Of a DNA stretch of 64,000 bases, positions 47,899 through 63,640 are shown piece after piece. The first letter of the stretch is position 1, and each line of letters opens with the position of its first letter. Position numbers and translations under genes: made by a program. The DNA is from Syncephalis plumigaleata (taxonomy: Eukaryota; Zoopagomycota; Zoopagomycetes; Zoopagales; Piptocephalidaceae). The stretch lies in the NCBI GenBank assembly GCA_025201365.1, contig JAIXMF010000004.1:744001-808000 (forward strand), read 5' to 3'. Under the pieces are notes generated by a model. That model was not told the DNA's origin, did not search any database, and worked only from the letters and a program-made list of their open reading frames with translations.

Positions 47899-48746
47899 TT
47901 ACTTACCCTTCTTCTTTGATACACCGACGGTCTTACCGCGGCGACCAGTCGTCTTGGTGTGTTGACCACGTACACGTAGACCCCAGAAGTGACGGAGACC
48001 ACGGTGGTTACGGATCTTCTTAAGACGCTCAAGATCCTCACGCATCTTGTTGTCGAGACCGTTGGAAAGGATTTGTGCGTACTGACCGTCCTTGATGTCC
48101 TTTTGACGATTGAGGAACCACTTGGGGATCTTATATTGAAGTGGGTTCTGGATAATGTTGACGAGGCGTTCAAGCTCTTCGTTGGTGAGTTCACCAGCGC
48201 GCTTGTTCATATCAATGTCGGCCTTCTTGCAGCACAAGTTCGCGTAACGACGACCCACACCCTTGATGGCGGTCAAGGCGAACATGATTCTTTGCTTGCC
48301 TTCAACATTGGTGTTGAGAAGACGCAGAATGTGCTGGAATTGACCCGCTTCTGGGACCACGAGCGACTATAGACATGAGCAATACGTTAATACTACTGTA
48401 TAATATAAATAGCTGATATCGCCACCACCATAACCGTATATATGCTTATAGATTCCACATTTACGCGTTCATACTTTCACTATATATCCATCCATCCATC
48501 TATTCCTTCATTCATATTGTATTTGAATGGTAGATAGTAAATAAATAAGCATATAGATGGCATTAAGCATATAGGATGTATGCATACATATACACGCTCT
48601 ATATTCATATCCATCCATCCATCCATCCATTATATATAATATATACTATATGTTATTGTCTCTATTGCCATCCAATATTGTAATTGTATACTTTTACCAT
48701 ATTCATATGAATAGTGGATGGTCACTTATAGATTTGTACATACCAT
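47899..48746 (-). CDS. RPS18: 40S ribosomal protein uS13 (S18)
   Basis: Exons 48744-48746 and 47899-48366 (471 nt, 156 aa). The first coding exon is the ATG alone, followed by GTATGT; the second begins [20 protein letters not shown], the conserved S18 start, which proves the split. The family end ([20 protein letters not shown] then KKKGK) is complete; the usual end is SKKK or SKKR, so the GK may be an addition. A cytosolic protein of the small subunit head, near the decoding centre and the subunit bridge. Intron 1 is about 377 nt and T/AT-rich with ATCCATCC repeats. Introns after the start codon are common in fungal ribosomal protein genes. Confidence 0.95.
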
Positions 48747-49065
48747 GGTGACGGATGTGTAGAATGCAACCGTGTACAATCGAAAGAGGAGGGGACCTAT
48801 TGGCTTGAATAGGTGGCGGGCGTATTGGCTGCGTGATCGGTGTGTATGGCAGGCACATCACACACACACACCACACACTCATATTCTACTATAATCTACA
48901 CAATATTTATAATAATAATAATATACTACGAAAACTGTTAAAGCATACTCGTCACTCGTCTATGCTTGTCCTCTCTCTCTCTCCTTCTCTTTGCTCTTGC
49001 TCTTGCTCTTGCTCTTGCTCTTGCTCTCTCTCGCTCTCTTTCTGATCGTAATTACGTCTATAAAC
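48747..49065. promoter_or_regulatory. Divergent promoter, RPS18 and mitochondrial uS19
   Basis: 319-bp shared promoter. It holds (CA)n near 48852-48870 and a (TTGCTC)n hexamer repeat with flanking CT tract at about 48972-49041, just upstream of the + strand start. The pyrimidine tract probably lies in the leader. Confidence 0.5.
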
Positions 49066-49323
49066 ATGACACGTTCCGCTTGGAAGGGACCGTTCTTTGT
49101 TGCATTCCGCAATATTAGACAACATATGGCCTCGGGTACGCCTATTAAGACGGACGCGCGTGCTTGTACAATTCTACCGTCATTTGTTGGACTCAAATTC
49201 CTGATTCATAACGGTAAAGATTATCTACCACTAACAGTAACAGAAGAAATGGTTGGCCATAAATTGGGAGAATTTGCAGCAACTAGAAAGCGATTCCATT
49301 ATCGTCAAACGAAGAACAAATAA
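49066..49323 (+). CDS. RSM19: Mitochondrial ribosomal protein uS19m
   Basis: Intronless 85-aa frame. [33 protein letters not shown] and [20 protein letters not shown] match bacterial/mitochondrial S19. It assembles in the head of the mitochondrial small subunit. The N terminus (MTRSAWKG) is the family start and no extra presequence is seen, as is usual for this protein. It is encoded divergently from the cytosolic S18 gene. Confidence 0.93.
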   Translation: MTRSAWKGPFFVAFRNIRQHMASGTPIKTDARACTILPSFVGLKFLIHNGKDYLPLTVTEEMVGHKLGEFAATRKRFHYRQTKNK

Positions 49324-49528
49324 GAAGTTTATTGTAATGGCTACTACTATCTACAATTATAGGATAGTATAGGATACTATACGCGGATCAATAAGATGAA
49401 GACAAAGAATAGAGCGACTACACTATGAAGGGGAAATGTTTATTCTTTTATATGTTGCTATTACTACTACTATTACTATTACTATAATGATGATGTTGAT
49501 GTTGATGGAGTATTGAATTATATAAAGA

Positions 49529-52896
<3,368 letters not shown>

Positions 52897-53142
52897 TATA
52901 CAACGGGAACAAGTGTACGTATACAAGATCTAAGATAGCACTTAGGAACAAGCGTGAATAAGATAGGAATCAGTTATAGAAAAGACTGATTGCAATAATC
53001 TTCAAGATATACGAGTGAAGAAATAGAGAGAGAGAGAAAGAGAAAGAGACAATAATGATAATGTGGTCGATGCAAAGTCACATATTAATAAAATATTAAG
53101 TGTAATAATCCGTTTATTACTAATGATAACAAGCTGCTAATC

Positions 53143-53638
53143 TCAAGTAGATGTACGATTTGCTGACTCGACTACTCCATGATCATTATTGCCGTGTACT
53201 CTTGTTGTCTCTTCCTTAGAGGGTGTCTCGGCCTTCATACGTTCTTCCTCGCGTCGAACACGCTCCTGCCCTAGAGTATCGCGTTGAGTTAACACACACA
53301 CATTGATACAACGATGAGTCATCCACTATACTAAGTGTACTATACCACGTACAATCAAGCTTCTCTGTTGGACGTTTATTATTAGCGGCAAATTCACGCC
53401 AGCGTGCGTTAATATCCTTCTTGGCAAAATAGTACGCGCCACCACCAGCTATTAGTAGTAGTAGTAGCAGTCGTTAGATATTACTATAATGTTGGTTTAC
53501 TATTGATTACTTGCCAGCAATAAGTACAAGCCTTTATTATATGAATAAATGTCAAGTTAAACATGAATTACTATGCTCTAACTAAAAGTGTAACACTACT
53601 ACTTACCAACCGTAGAGTACAGACGATGGGTTGTTCAT
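53143..53638 (-). CDS. Small single-TM protein, DUF4748-like
   Basis: Exons in gene order: 53607-53638, 53515-53531 (17 nt), 53353-53448, 53143-53270 (273 nt, 90 aa). The product begins MNNPSSVLYGWLVLIAGAGG then AYYFAKKDINARWREFAANN, KRPTEKLDWQERVRREEERM, and a polar Thr/Ser-rich tail. The layout (short N terminus, one membrane helix, Y-FAK-I, RPTE-LDW) resembles the fungal DUF4748 family of small, probably mitochondrial, membrane proteins. The resemblance is from memory of the motif, so moderate. The 17-nt exon ends in a GC donor and is one of several tiny exons in the window. Confidence 0.6.
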
Positions 53639-53963
53639 AGTGGTGACAATCAGCTAAATTGAACTCGCTAATTCAGGAATAAAACAATATAGAAAAAGAA
53701 AGACGCAAAATAAAATGGACATGTTGTAACCATTGACACTAATGACAATTTAATACAATAATGGTAATAGTAATAGTAGTTATCTCATTAGCATTATCAT
53801 TTGTTTCACTCAAGTAGTCTACAACTACATTCTACATTATAATTGGACATTTACATGTGTACACGATAAACAATATTAAAGAAATTGCGACAAAGTGTAT
53901 TCTTATCAAATGTGCACACGCATAAACATGAGCAATTCATGCTGAGAGCAAAGTGACGCACGC
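53639..53963. other. Spacer between small membrane gene and RPL19
   Basis: 325 bp containing the promoter of the - strand DUF4748-like gene and the 3'UTR of RPL19. AT-rich, no other feature seen. Confidence 0.55.
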
Positions 53964-55211
53964 TTATTTCTTTGACTTCTTGTCAGTAGCAGCTGGTGTT
54001 GGTTCAGCATCACCCAAAGCTTCACGCTTGGCAGCCACACGTTGGGCACGACGCTCACGAGCAGCGCGGGCCTTTTGACGGTGAGCTTCAGCTTGTTCAC
54101 TGGTAAGATGAAATAGAAATAAGGATATCAGTCAAATGTCAATAATCCATTATTGTATAAGATGATGATGATCATCATTATCATTGTTGTAAAAAGTAAA
54201 TACTTACGCGAGCAACTTAGCACGAGACTTTTCAGCCTTAGCCTTGTGGATGAATTCCATCAAGACGCGCTTGTTCTTGAATACGTTACCCTTGGCCTTA
54301 AGGTAAAGGGCGTGGTACCTACATGATGATGATGATAGTAACAGTAATTAGTATTCATATCATATCACATCATGCTATTATTCATGAATATTGTGTCATT
54401 CATTACTTACAAGTGCTTGTCGATCTTGCCAGTCTCACGGTACTTGCGGAGCAAGCGACGGAGGACACGTTGGCGACGCATCCAGATGACTTCAGATGGC
54501 ATACGTGCCTCAGCGGAACCGTGACGCTTACCGGTACCACTGTGACGACCCTTGCGCTTAGCAGCAAGACGCACGCGCATGCGGAAGCGCGATTGGCCGA
54601 CATTTGGCTTACGGATGATAAAACCATCCTTGACCAACTTGCGGATGTTTTGACCTAAATGGTAGTAGCAACAACAATAATCACAATCAATACTATTAGT
54701 ATTCTGTTCTATTCTACTTTGTTTTGTTCTGTTTTGCTGGTTGTATCCGAGGATAATACTTACGTGAGTTGGCGTTGGAGATCTCGGTGGCCTCATTTGG
54801 ATCCAACCAGATCTTGCGTTGACCGCATTTCAACACGCTAGCTGCGAGCCGCTTTTGGCTAGTAAGGTTCACCCTATAAACAAGAAAGACATAGTAGTAT
54901 ATTAGTATACTATTCAATATTTTATATATATATGCAATGGTACAACTATATTTCTATTAATCAGTAAGCTGATTAGTTGTAGATAGTTGACGCTGTTATT
55001 ATACATATTAAACTAGCCATGAGTTGGATCAGTAAGAATCCTGCTATTTAGATCCGTAACCTTATTCAGTATATATACACATACTGAAAAACCAACTAAT
55101 CAACTAATCAACTGAATATTGCTACATCTTACAGACACACTAGTGCATATACGCACACACGCACAACGACCAGACGTATCTCTTGTAGATATATCGTATA
55201 TATACTTACAT
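53964..55211 (-). CDS. RPL19: 60S ribosomal protein eL19
   Basis: Exons in gene order: 55210-55211, 54764-54873, 54411-54654, 54208-54318, 53964-54099 (603 nt, 200 aa). The start codon itself is split: exon 1 supplies AT, followed by GTAAGT, and exon 2 starts G-GTG-AAC, giving [20 protein letters not shown]. Then [60 protein letters not shown] and the long basic C-terminal helix, all eL19. It bridges the 60S and 40S subunits. The Ala/Pro-containing tail ([13 protein letters not shown]) is fungal-like. Confidence 0.94.
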
Positions 55212-56226
55212 GGCTAATCAAGTACGAGCAGCAACTATTGGCCGTCCGCAGTAGTAAATGGTGGAAAAGAGGAGGAAGAAAAGAAAGACTGAAGTGTGCC
55301 GCGTATCGTGGTCGTCGTTTTCGCTGTTTCGACAGGGGATCCATTCATCGGATGCTCACTCATTCACTCACTGATTCACTCATTCACACACTCTCACACA
55401 CTCTCACTAATAATGTCAAATGATTTTATTATAAGAAACTAATAAATAAAGTGGTGTTTTTTTACTAAAAATTTTCAGGGGATCATTTTGCTAGTTAAAA
55501 CTGTTATTTATGATGAACTGTTAAATGACTCAATAAAGTCATGTGATTATTATTACACTTGACTGATCAATAATGATGTTGTCGATGATGTCGTTACTTA
55601 TTGTTGTTGATGTATTGGCCACCCAACTAATCCAAGTTTTACCCCACAGACTGTTGTTCTATTACACATTATCCATGTGATCTGTTTATTGAAACCAACT
55701 CACTCTCATTGCCCCTTTCTTTTTCGCGTAACCTATCTTTCTTCTTCTTCTGCTGTTCCTCTTCTTGCTCCTCCTATTCCTCTTCGCAACCAACGTATTG
55801 TCGTTCTATTTTATTCGTCGTCTATCTATTTGTCTATTCACTTGGCAAATTATTCTTTTCTTGCTTCTCACACACACACACACGCACTTTCTAGCTTGAG
55901 TGAGTGTCTACCACCTGTGTGCGTGTATTGCCATTATCTATTGAGCATCTATTTCAACAATAACAGCAATACTTGATTGTTAACGAAGTGTATCTACTCT
56001 ATTACTCCTCTGTCACTACTATTGCTATTGCCACGAGTCATAACTTGTGCTATTGCTATCTTCTTCTATTACATTGTTGTTGTTATTGTTGTTCTTGTAC
56101 ACGTAGCCAATAAAAGGCAAAGACATAAGCTTATTTGTCCATAGTGTCATTGGTCAAATAATCGTATTGGAAATAGCAACTACTACTGCAACTATTTCTA
56201 CTACTAGCATCATCAAACATTCTAAT
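55212..56226. other. Divergent 1-kb spacer
   Basis: Upstream region of RPL19 (-) and of a small + gene. It has CACTCATTCA repeats near 55345-55400, a CT-rich block near 55735-55790 and a (CA)n run near 55868-55886. The open frames at 55677-55976 are pyrimidine-tract artefacts. No supported gene. Confidence 0.5.
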
Positions 56227-56651
56227 ATGTTGGGAACATCACGTAGTGGATATCGTCCAGGCCTTCTCTTCTGGTAGGTTAGAAAAGGTGGTACTATGTA
56301 CTACTACACAATACAACATCCCTTGTTTCATTAGTAAATTTGAATGTGGTGTGTGTGTTTGTTTGTTTGTATTCTTGGCACGCCAATGTCACTTTATATA
56401 GTGTTGTTTATGTTTATTCTTAGATACATGATAGATATATAATATAATGCTTACTATGATTATTGTTGTTCTTGTTGTTGTTTAATAGGGCTACAATACC
56501 TGTAGTCGGTTACTCTGCCTGGGTCTACTACAATCGACATCATCGTCGATTAACCGTTGCTGGAGAACATCAATCTGCCGTTGATCGCGACTGGGTGGAT
56601 CGACAAAATCGACTTGGTGATGACGTAAGACGCAGTGGAGGTGGCGTATAA
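56227..56651 (+). CDS. Small single-TM protein, probably mitochondrial
   Basis: Exons 56227-56273 and 56489-56651 (210 nt, 69 aa). The product is MLGTSRSGYRPGLLFWATIP then VVGYSAWVYYNRHHRRLTVA, followed by a charged C-terminal part (DRDWVDRQNRLGDDVRR). One hydrophobic helix with a basic flank. The first exon sits behind AATAAAAGG-rich leader sequence. I do not recognise the family; the size and layout recall small assembly factors of the inner mitochondrial membrane. Function unknown. Confidence 0.6.
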
Positions 56652-57055
56652 TTATTGTATCATCCAATCATAGGAAACGGAATAGTACGCGTGCTTACGT
56701 GCTTGTCTAATAATTGAGCATTCTAATCTTCTTATTCTTGTTGTTGTTGTTGCTGCTGCTGTTTGTTCCTCTTATACGCTTCCTGATTTTTCTACTTTTC
56801 ATTACGTATTTGATTAATACTGTTGGTGTGGTTGTTGAATACGTTTGACGATTATTACAATAAATTTATGATGGTATCATAGATTGCTAGTGGTTATCTA
56901 ATGTGTAAAGACTATTATTATTATGATTTGACATGTATATATTTGTTGAAAGTAAAGTATGGACATTCAATGCTGCTTTATTACGTGTATCATCTGTAAT
57001 GATATCACATTCGTATTGCATTTGATCGTTAAACTAGTGAAACGATCAAGCTTAT
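56652..57055. other. Convergent 3' region
   Basis: Spacer between the small + gene and PGK (-), with a (TTG)n/(CTG)n stretch near 56740-56765 and AATAAA near 56863. No supported coding. Confidence 0.5.
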
Positions 57056-59124
57056 TTAAGCATTCGCTTGTATTCTACTAGTGCGGTCAGAAAGAGCAGT
57101 AACACCTGGTAGTTCTTTGCCTATATCACACAATAGAATGATAGGGTTAGTCATTGTATTGCATAATAAATTGGTAGTTGTCACTATTACCTTCAAGTAG
57201 TTCCAAACTGGCACCGCCACCAGTGCTGACATGGCTCAACTTGTCTTCAGCGCCCCATTTAGCAGCAACGGTAGCCGTGTCACCACCACCTAGATTATGT
57301 ATATATATATTTATGCTTATTAGTCGAGTATACAATGATTCGATTAACGAGAAAACGTACCAACAATTGACGTGGCGCCGTTTTGCGTGGCTTCAACGAC
57401 AGCATCTAATACGGCACGCGTTCCCTTGGCAAAGTTATCGAATTCAAACACACCAGGTGGGCTACAAATATACAATAGTGCATGATTGTCACTTTCTAAT
57501 AGTTGATATTCATGCAGCATTACTTACCCATTCCATAAAATGGTCTTTGATTCAAGAATCACCTTACGGAACTCATCGATACTCTTTGAACCACAATCCA
57601 ATCCCTGTTATTGTAATTATTGTACACACACATGATTAATACATAAACATCATCGTGATTATTCACTTTTGCTTACCATCCATTTATCGGGAATACCTTC
57701 AGCATCGGTAGCAGTACCAGTCTATTTAACATGGCATTATAGATGATTAGAAAGATATCATACGTTCTACATCAAATCATTTACTTACTGCAGCATCTTT
57801 AGCAAACTTATCAGCAGTAATATAGTCACTGGGGAAGTAGAGCTTGACACCCTGGTTCTGGGCCTTTTCCACGATCTTGCCAACAATCTTGGCACCGTCC
57901 TTGTCATAGAGTGAATCACCAATCTAGTAGAATAGAGTAATAATACATGAATAAACTATATAGACTGTATTCAATATTCAATACGCTTACCTTTACGTTC
58001 TCCAACTCTTTCTTAAAGGTGAATGCCATACCACCACCAATGATCATGGTGTTTACTTTATCAAGTAGATTGTAGATCAATTGAATCTTTCGGACACCTT
58101 AGCTCTGATATCAACATTGAATAATAATAATAATTAGTTAAACTATAGTATATTGATAGTATATGTAAAATAATACGTTACCCGCCAACAATAGCCAGGA
58201 ATGGACGTTCTGGTGATTCTAGTGCTTGGCAAAGAAATCCAACTCCTTCTTCATCAAGAATCCGGATACCTTCAATGGAAGTTTACGCCTACCATCGATC
58301 TTTACCACAAGTAGTATCATTAGTACATCGAGGGAATGGTAATTTCTCTCTTTTCTAATTACCCATGAGCACGATGAGCCGTGCCAAATGCATCATTGAC
58401 GTAGATGTCACCAAGCTTGGATAGAGAATCGCAAAAAGCGGCCACATCTTCACTGGATGCCTTAGTCTAAATAACAATCAGTTAATAATGCTAATGGTTT
58501 ATTATTATAACATTAACCCACCTTATTACCCTCGGCATCCTTGCTTGAACCCTCTTCTTCAATGTGGAAACGAAGATTCTCCAATAAGATGACTTGGCCT
58601 ACAAAACAATTAGTTATCGATATAGTGGGGGGGAAGGCAACACTAACTCACCGTCATCAGGATTGGCACATGCCTTCTCAACTTCAGCACCGACACAGTC
58701 ATCGAGGAAGGTTACCGGACGATCGAGTAGCTTCTTCAATTCCTCGGCAACTGGCTTCAACGAATACTTGGGCACCACTTTGCCATTAGGACGACCTAAA
58801 TGGCTCATTAAAACCACAGAGCGTGCACCTAAATGTGATATTATGATTAGTCGTGTTACTGAGGTAGCTATTCATCTAATATCTACCATGATCAAGCGCA
58901 TATCTGATGGTGGGCAGAGCAGCCACAATACGCTGGTTGTTGCTTATCTTGCCATCCTCAAAGGGAACATTAAAGTCGACACTACATATATGTATATATT
59001 CAATACAAGTCAATGAATACAATATTGGTCATTGTCATAGAAGAACTCACCGAATCAACACGCGCTTTCCCTTGACATCCACGTCGGAAATGGAAAGCTT
59101 GTTGCTTAGCTTGTTATCAGACAT
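57056..59124 (-). CDS. PGK1: Phosphoglycerate kinase
   Basis: Multi-exon glycolytic gene; exon 1 is 59051-59124 ([20 protein letters not shown]). Signatures: [55 protein letters not shown], then [20 protein letters not shown] and [13 protein letters not shown], ending [18 protein letters not shown]. It transfers phosphate from 1,3-bisphosphoglycerate to ADP. Two one-base slips near 58096 (TCCGA-AAG) and 58237 (AAG-CAC) interrupt [11 protein letters not shown] and AKVSDKIQLIYN-type blocks. PGK is single-copy and essential, so these are most likely sequence errors. The last residues (SRIQANA) extend past the usual end. Confidence 0.93.
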
Positions 59125-59750
59125 TTTGAGGTAGAGTTAAAGAAAAGAAACACAATAAAGCTTCTTGCAATGCAAGCAGAAAAACAGAACAAGATACGTA
59201 ATAGACGAAAGAGTGGCTGAATGGTTAGTTGGTTAGTTACGGGATACGAGACAGACATATGCTACTTTTATATTGGATACACTCGCCATTTGATTGGCTA
59301 CTAATATACGTCATCGCTAATGCTACGTGTCATTCCAATGATAATGACACTGATAAGGCAATCCTATTATTAGAGATATCACAATATCATTAATATCATC
59401 AAGTCAATCACTATTAGTAGACATGCGTATAATATATAAATAAATGTTAATAATAATATAAATAAGATACAAACATATCTATAATCATATTAATATAGTA
59501 TTATACTAAAGAATGAATCAAGTAAAGTACATTGAATCGTATAATTGAACATGAATGATAATCATGTCATCTATTCATACATTGTTGGGTATGGACAATT
59601 AATCTGTTTTTATAGTAAAAGGCGAATGGCAAAATATGAATTTTTTTATTTTTATTTCTTTTTATTGTGTTGTACTAGTTTGAATTCATCAACTATTTCT
59701 ATTATTGTTCCTTATTACTATTGCTATTTGCTTAGAAATACATATAACAA
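59125..59750. promoter_or_regulatory. Divergent promoter, PGK1 and PXR1
   Basis: 626 bp. A pair of AT-rich TATAAA-like stretches (ATATATAAATAAAT near 59432-59445) and a CTTTTATATTGG element near 59265 are candidate TATA elements for PGK. A T-rich stretch precedes PXR1 (59640-59665). No gene seen. Confidence 0.5.
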
Positions 59751-60940
59751 ATGGGTCTTGCTGGTCGTAAGGTTAAACAGCGTATTTCACGCGATCCAAA
59801 TAACTTAGTATGGAGTAATGGTATGTGTGGAATAAGCAATACTGATTTGTCACTTACTTATATACTTACTGCCTACTTGTAGATACGGGTAAATTTGGTT
59901 TTAAAATGTTAGAAAAGATGGGATGGGCACCAGGAAAGGGTAAGTATTGATATAGAGATGCTTAATATTGCTTAGTACTAATAATGATGTTGTTTATTAA
60001 TATGTATATATGTATGTATATTAGGACTTGGTAAAGATGAACAAGGCACCGTTGAACACTTGAAAGTCAGTCTTAAGGAAGATCAGCTAGGAATAGGAGC
60101 GGATAAAAAGACGGTGGATAATTGGATCTCAAATAGTTCAGGTTTTGAGGATGTCCTCAAACGTCTTAATGATGTGAGCACAAAGACTCAGACTCGTCAT
60201 CATCAAGCGAGGAGAAAGAAAATAAAGGAATAAAACGAAAGCGAAAAGAGAAGAAGGATAAGAAAGAAAAGAAGAAGAAGAAGGAAAAGAAGGAAAAGAA
60301 AGAGAAAAAGAGCAAGAAGGTAAAGAAGGCAAAGAAGGAAGCGACATCAGACGAAGAAGAAGAAGAGGAGAAGCCAACAGTAACAACAACTGCAGCAGCA
60401 CCTAGAGCAATTCGTCTTGCGTAAGTATTATTATGATATCAACATATGAATAACGCTAAATGAGTTTAATAGATCACGATCACGCTTCTTGCGTAATAAG
60501 AAGGTGGATAACTATAGTGCTAAAGATCTAGCAGAAATATTGGGTGTACGTGGAGCAATAACAACAACTACTACAACAACAGTTGAATCAAAGACTACTA
60601 CTACTGATAATAGTGATGAATCAGTAAGTTATTTATTATTACTAGTGTACAAGATATTCTATAGCTAAAACATTGATTAGACAAATGATACGGCAGTTGA
60701 TTTGGCTATATCATTAAAGACTAGTCAAGTTAGTACGGCTGATTACTTTGCTGCGAGATTAAAGCATAAAAGTGGATTAACGGGCATTGTTACCGCAGGA
60801 TTAGGTAATGTTATACTCGTTATTGCTTATTATTGCCTTATTACTTACCATATAGTATAGGAATGAGTAACACCAACAGTAAAGATAGTAATGACAACGA
60901 TTGGGATGATGCACGACCTGCTATAGGATTAGGATTCTAA
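59751..60940 (+). CDS. PXR1: Pxr1/PinX1-like G-patch ribosome-biogenesis factor
   Basis: Six exons: 59751-59820, 59883-59939, 60025-60420, 60473-60623, 60681-60804, 60861-60940. MGLAGRKVKQRISRDPNN, then the G-patch (GKFGFKMLEKMGWAPGKGLG, KDEQGT) at about residues 24-60 define the family. A Lys-rich KKE stretch (about 100-140) and a C-terminal GLGF-type end follow. Pxr1 activates the helicase Prp43 in rRNA 2'-O-methylation and processing and inhibits telomerase. The exons total 878 nt, one short of a frame. A slip in ACAAAGAC near 60185 (true ACAAAAGAC) restores STKDSDSSSSSEEKEN and 292 aa. Confidence 0.9.
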
Positions 60941-61572
60941 TGAAGCATACCATGAATCTACATTCGTATTATTACATAATTACATATTTAAATAGCAATT
61001 TCAATAAACATAACAATTCAATCTAGTATTATTCATTATTAGTGTAAGCAATGTAGCAAGTATGTAAAGAAAAAAGAAAAGTATTGCGTGATTTAATAAC
61101 GATGACAAACATCAGTAAAATGTATACAACTCAATAGTCGAGTTGTTTCATATACAGGCCTATAACTTGTAGCAATATCATTGATTATTCGGTATGTTCT
61201 TATCGAATATGTATGGTTGATGAGCATTGCCGTGCATAGAATACGAATATTCTGTTTTGTTGTACCACAAAATGGCCAATTGTACATTATAGAATAGATT
61301 CAAGGCCTGAGATGATGAAATACGAATAATGACTGGGATATAGCGTTATCATTATCGTTTGCATGACAAGTAGGACAGGTTCGACCTGACGGACTTTCCC
61401 CAACAGGTGATGTGTCACCGACTAATGATGGTAACATTAGTACCTAGAAGAAATAACGAAGCATTCATGTATTTATACGTGACCTAAGAAGAAGGTAACC
61501 CATTCGAGCATCCTTACTATTACCGCTTATTCCTGCTTATTGTGCAATCTTTTGTTATTCATAACGATTATC
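60941..61572. other. Spacer between PXR1 and fungalysin
   Basis: 632 bp with the PXR1 3'UTR and the promoter of the secreted protease. A - strand open frame at 61093-61287 has no supporting motif or splice context, so it is not called. No other feature. Confidence 0.5.
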
Positions 61573-63549
61573 ATGCTACCCGACTTGCGAGTGATTTCAT
61601 TGCTATTGGCCATGATCGGTATGGTGTCAAGTGAGGTGCAGCATATCGATATCACGCCCATTATTCCCGAGATTAATAAAGTCGCGGCAGTTCATTCAAT
61701 GTCAGCGGATTTACGTAATTATCATCCGATACCATCATTTGCTCCTCGTAGTGCGCAGGACATTGCAATCGAATTTGCCCAACGTCAATTCAAACTTACT
61801 CGAAATGACTACATTATCACCGATTCATATCTTAGTAAGACGAGTGGTATCACGCATGTTTACCTACAACAAACCATCAAGGGTGTTAAAATAGCCAACA
61901 GTCGAATGAGTGTTCATGTGGATAGGGCCAATCGTGTTATGGCCTATGACAACAGTTTCTTCAATAGTACAGCAGTCAAGGAAATGACAACAACCGAACA
62001 GGCATCGTCTACAAATAAACTGGTAACTCGTCAGATTAACGATTGGAATGGACGAACCAACGGATTTGCATCCCCCGTCAAGGCATTAAGTACATTTGCC
62101 TCGCATATTAAGCAGCCCTTTGATGCGGATAAAGTGCAGGTGGTACCATTGCAAGGAGACACTAAATCCACCGGTCAATCCTATCTCATTAAGAATGTCG
62201 ATTTCACGGAACATGGCAATGTCACCGTGTCACAATCGTATCTTCAACTTGACGAGCATAGCCTAGTGCCAACCTGGCAATTCTACGTGCCAATGCCGTT
62301 AAATCACTTTTCCATCCATGTATCGGCAGATGGCAACAAGCTACTCTACCTGCATGATCTCGTTAATTTCGCCAGTTATCGTGTAGTGAAACTTGGCGAT
62401 AATAATCCTGTGGATACACCACGTCAATTGCTCGTTGATCCTGCCGATAAAACGGCATCACCGAATGGATGGCACACAAGGATCAAAACGATTTACCAGT
62501 ACCATTGGTAATAATGTATTTGCTCAGGCGAATATGAAGCAACAGGAACCAACTGGGAAAATGGTTATCGTCCTAATGGTGGAAATGATCTCAAGTTCGA
62601 TTATCCGTTCGATACGAAGAAGGCACCCAAATCCAATGTGGATGCCTCCATTACCAATCTCTTCTATCTCGTCAATACCGCGCATGATCTTTTCTACAAA
62701 TACGGATTTGACGAGGTAGCGGGTAATTTCCAGGAGGACAATGGTACAAAAGGCGGCAAAGGAGGAGATGCCGTTATCGCTCATGCTTTATACGGTTATA
62801 ACAAATCGTCTGCTTATCGTAATAATGCATTCTTCAAATCGACTGAGGATGGCAAGCGCCCGATGCTGGCCATGTACGCGTTCGATGGACAGAAACCGGA
62901 ACGAGACGGTGCCATGGAGAATGGCGTCGTTCTTCACGAGTACGGACATGGTGTATCCAATCGATTAACCGGTGGTCCATCTAACGTCGATTGTCTATCC
63001 GATGGCTATGCCGCTGGTATGAACGAGGGCTGGAGCGACTTTTACGCCTACTGGATGGAGATGAAGGCAACCGATAAACCGACGAAACAAGTCGAATTCG
63101 GCCATTATAGCGCTGGTAGCAGTTTCCGTATTCATCCATATTCGACGGATTTAACGGCGAATCCCTTAAAAGTCGATAAGTTAAACGATAAAAACTGGAC
63201 TAGGGATAAATACAGTGTTGGCACATTGTGGGCCACTATATTGTATGAAGTGTACTGGAGCCTAGTGAACAAGCTGGGATTTCAAGAGAATCTATTCTCG
63301 GCCGATCTAAGCAAGGGTAACACATTGCTATTGCAATTGGTACTTGATGGTTTGAAGATGCAGCCATGTAATCCTACATTTATCACTGCTCGTAATGCCA
63401 TCATCGAGGCTGAACATGTTATAACCGGTGGCAAGCATGCCTGTGAATTATGGCGTGGATTTGCTAAGCGTGGTCTTGGCTATGATGCCATCGATAAGCA
63501 GCAGCAATTGGTACCGGGTTATGGTCTTCCTACCAATTGTAAAGCATAG
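61573..63549 (+). CDS. Fungalysin (M36 metalloprotease)
   Basis: Single-exon gene of about 658 codons. It has a signal peptide (MLPDLRVISLLLAMIGMVSS) and an FTP-type propeptide (YIITDSYLSKTSGITHVYLQ, VANSRMSVHVD-like). The catalytic domain has AFDGQKPERDG, HEYGHGVSNRLTGGPS with zinc motif HEYGH (about codon 455) and the third ligand in GMNEGWSDFYAYWM. Secreted zinc endopeptidase that breaks down extracellular protein. The frame leaves and returns once: near 62486 (CACACAAGG) it slips by two (CA short) or by one extra base, and near 62538 (AATATGAAG, true AATTATGAAG) by one. Both lie inside conserved M36 sequence (TSTIGNNVFAQAN). Confidence 0.92.
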
Positions 63550-63640
63550 CATTATATTACCATTAATAAAGAAGCAATAACGATCCATTGATTAACATAG
63601 GAACACAGCAATTTAACAAGATATTTATGTGTTTATTTGT

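Noticed and set aside
55677-55976. Open frames in CT-rich DNA
   Set aside because: Low-complexity Ser/Leu/Phe strings caused by pyrimidine tracts, no splice context, no family motif.
57056-59124. PGK pseudogene
   Set aside because: All motifs, splice sites and the divergent promoter are intact; only two one-base run-length slips are present.
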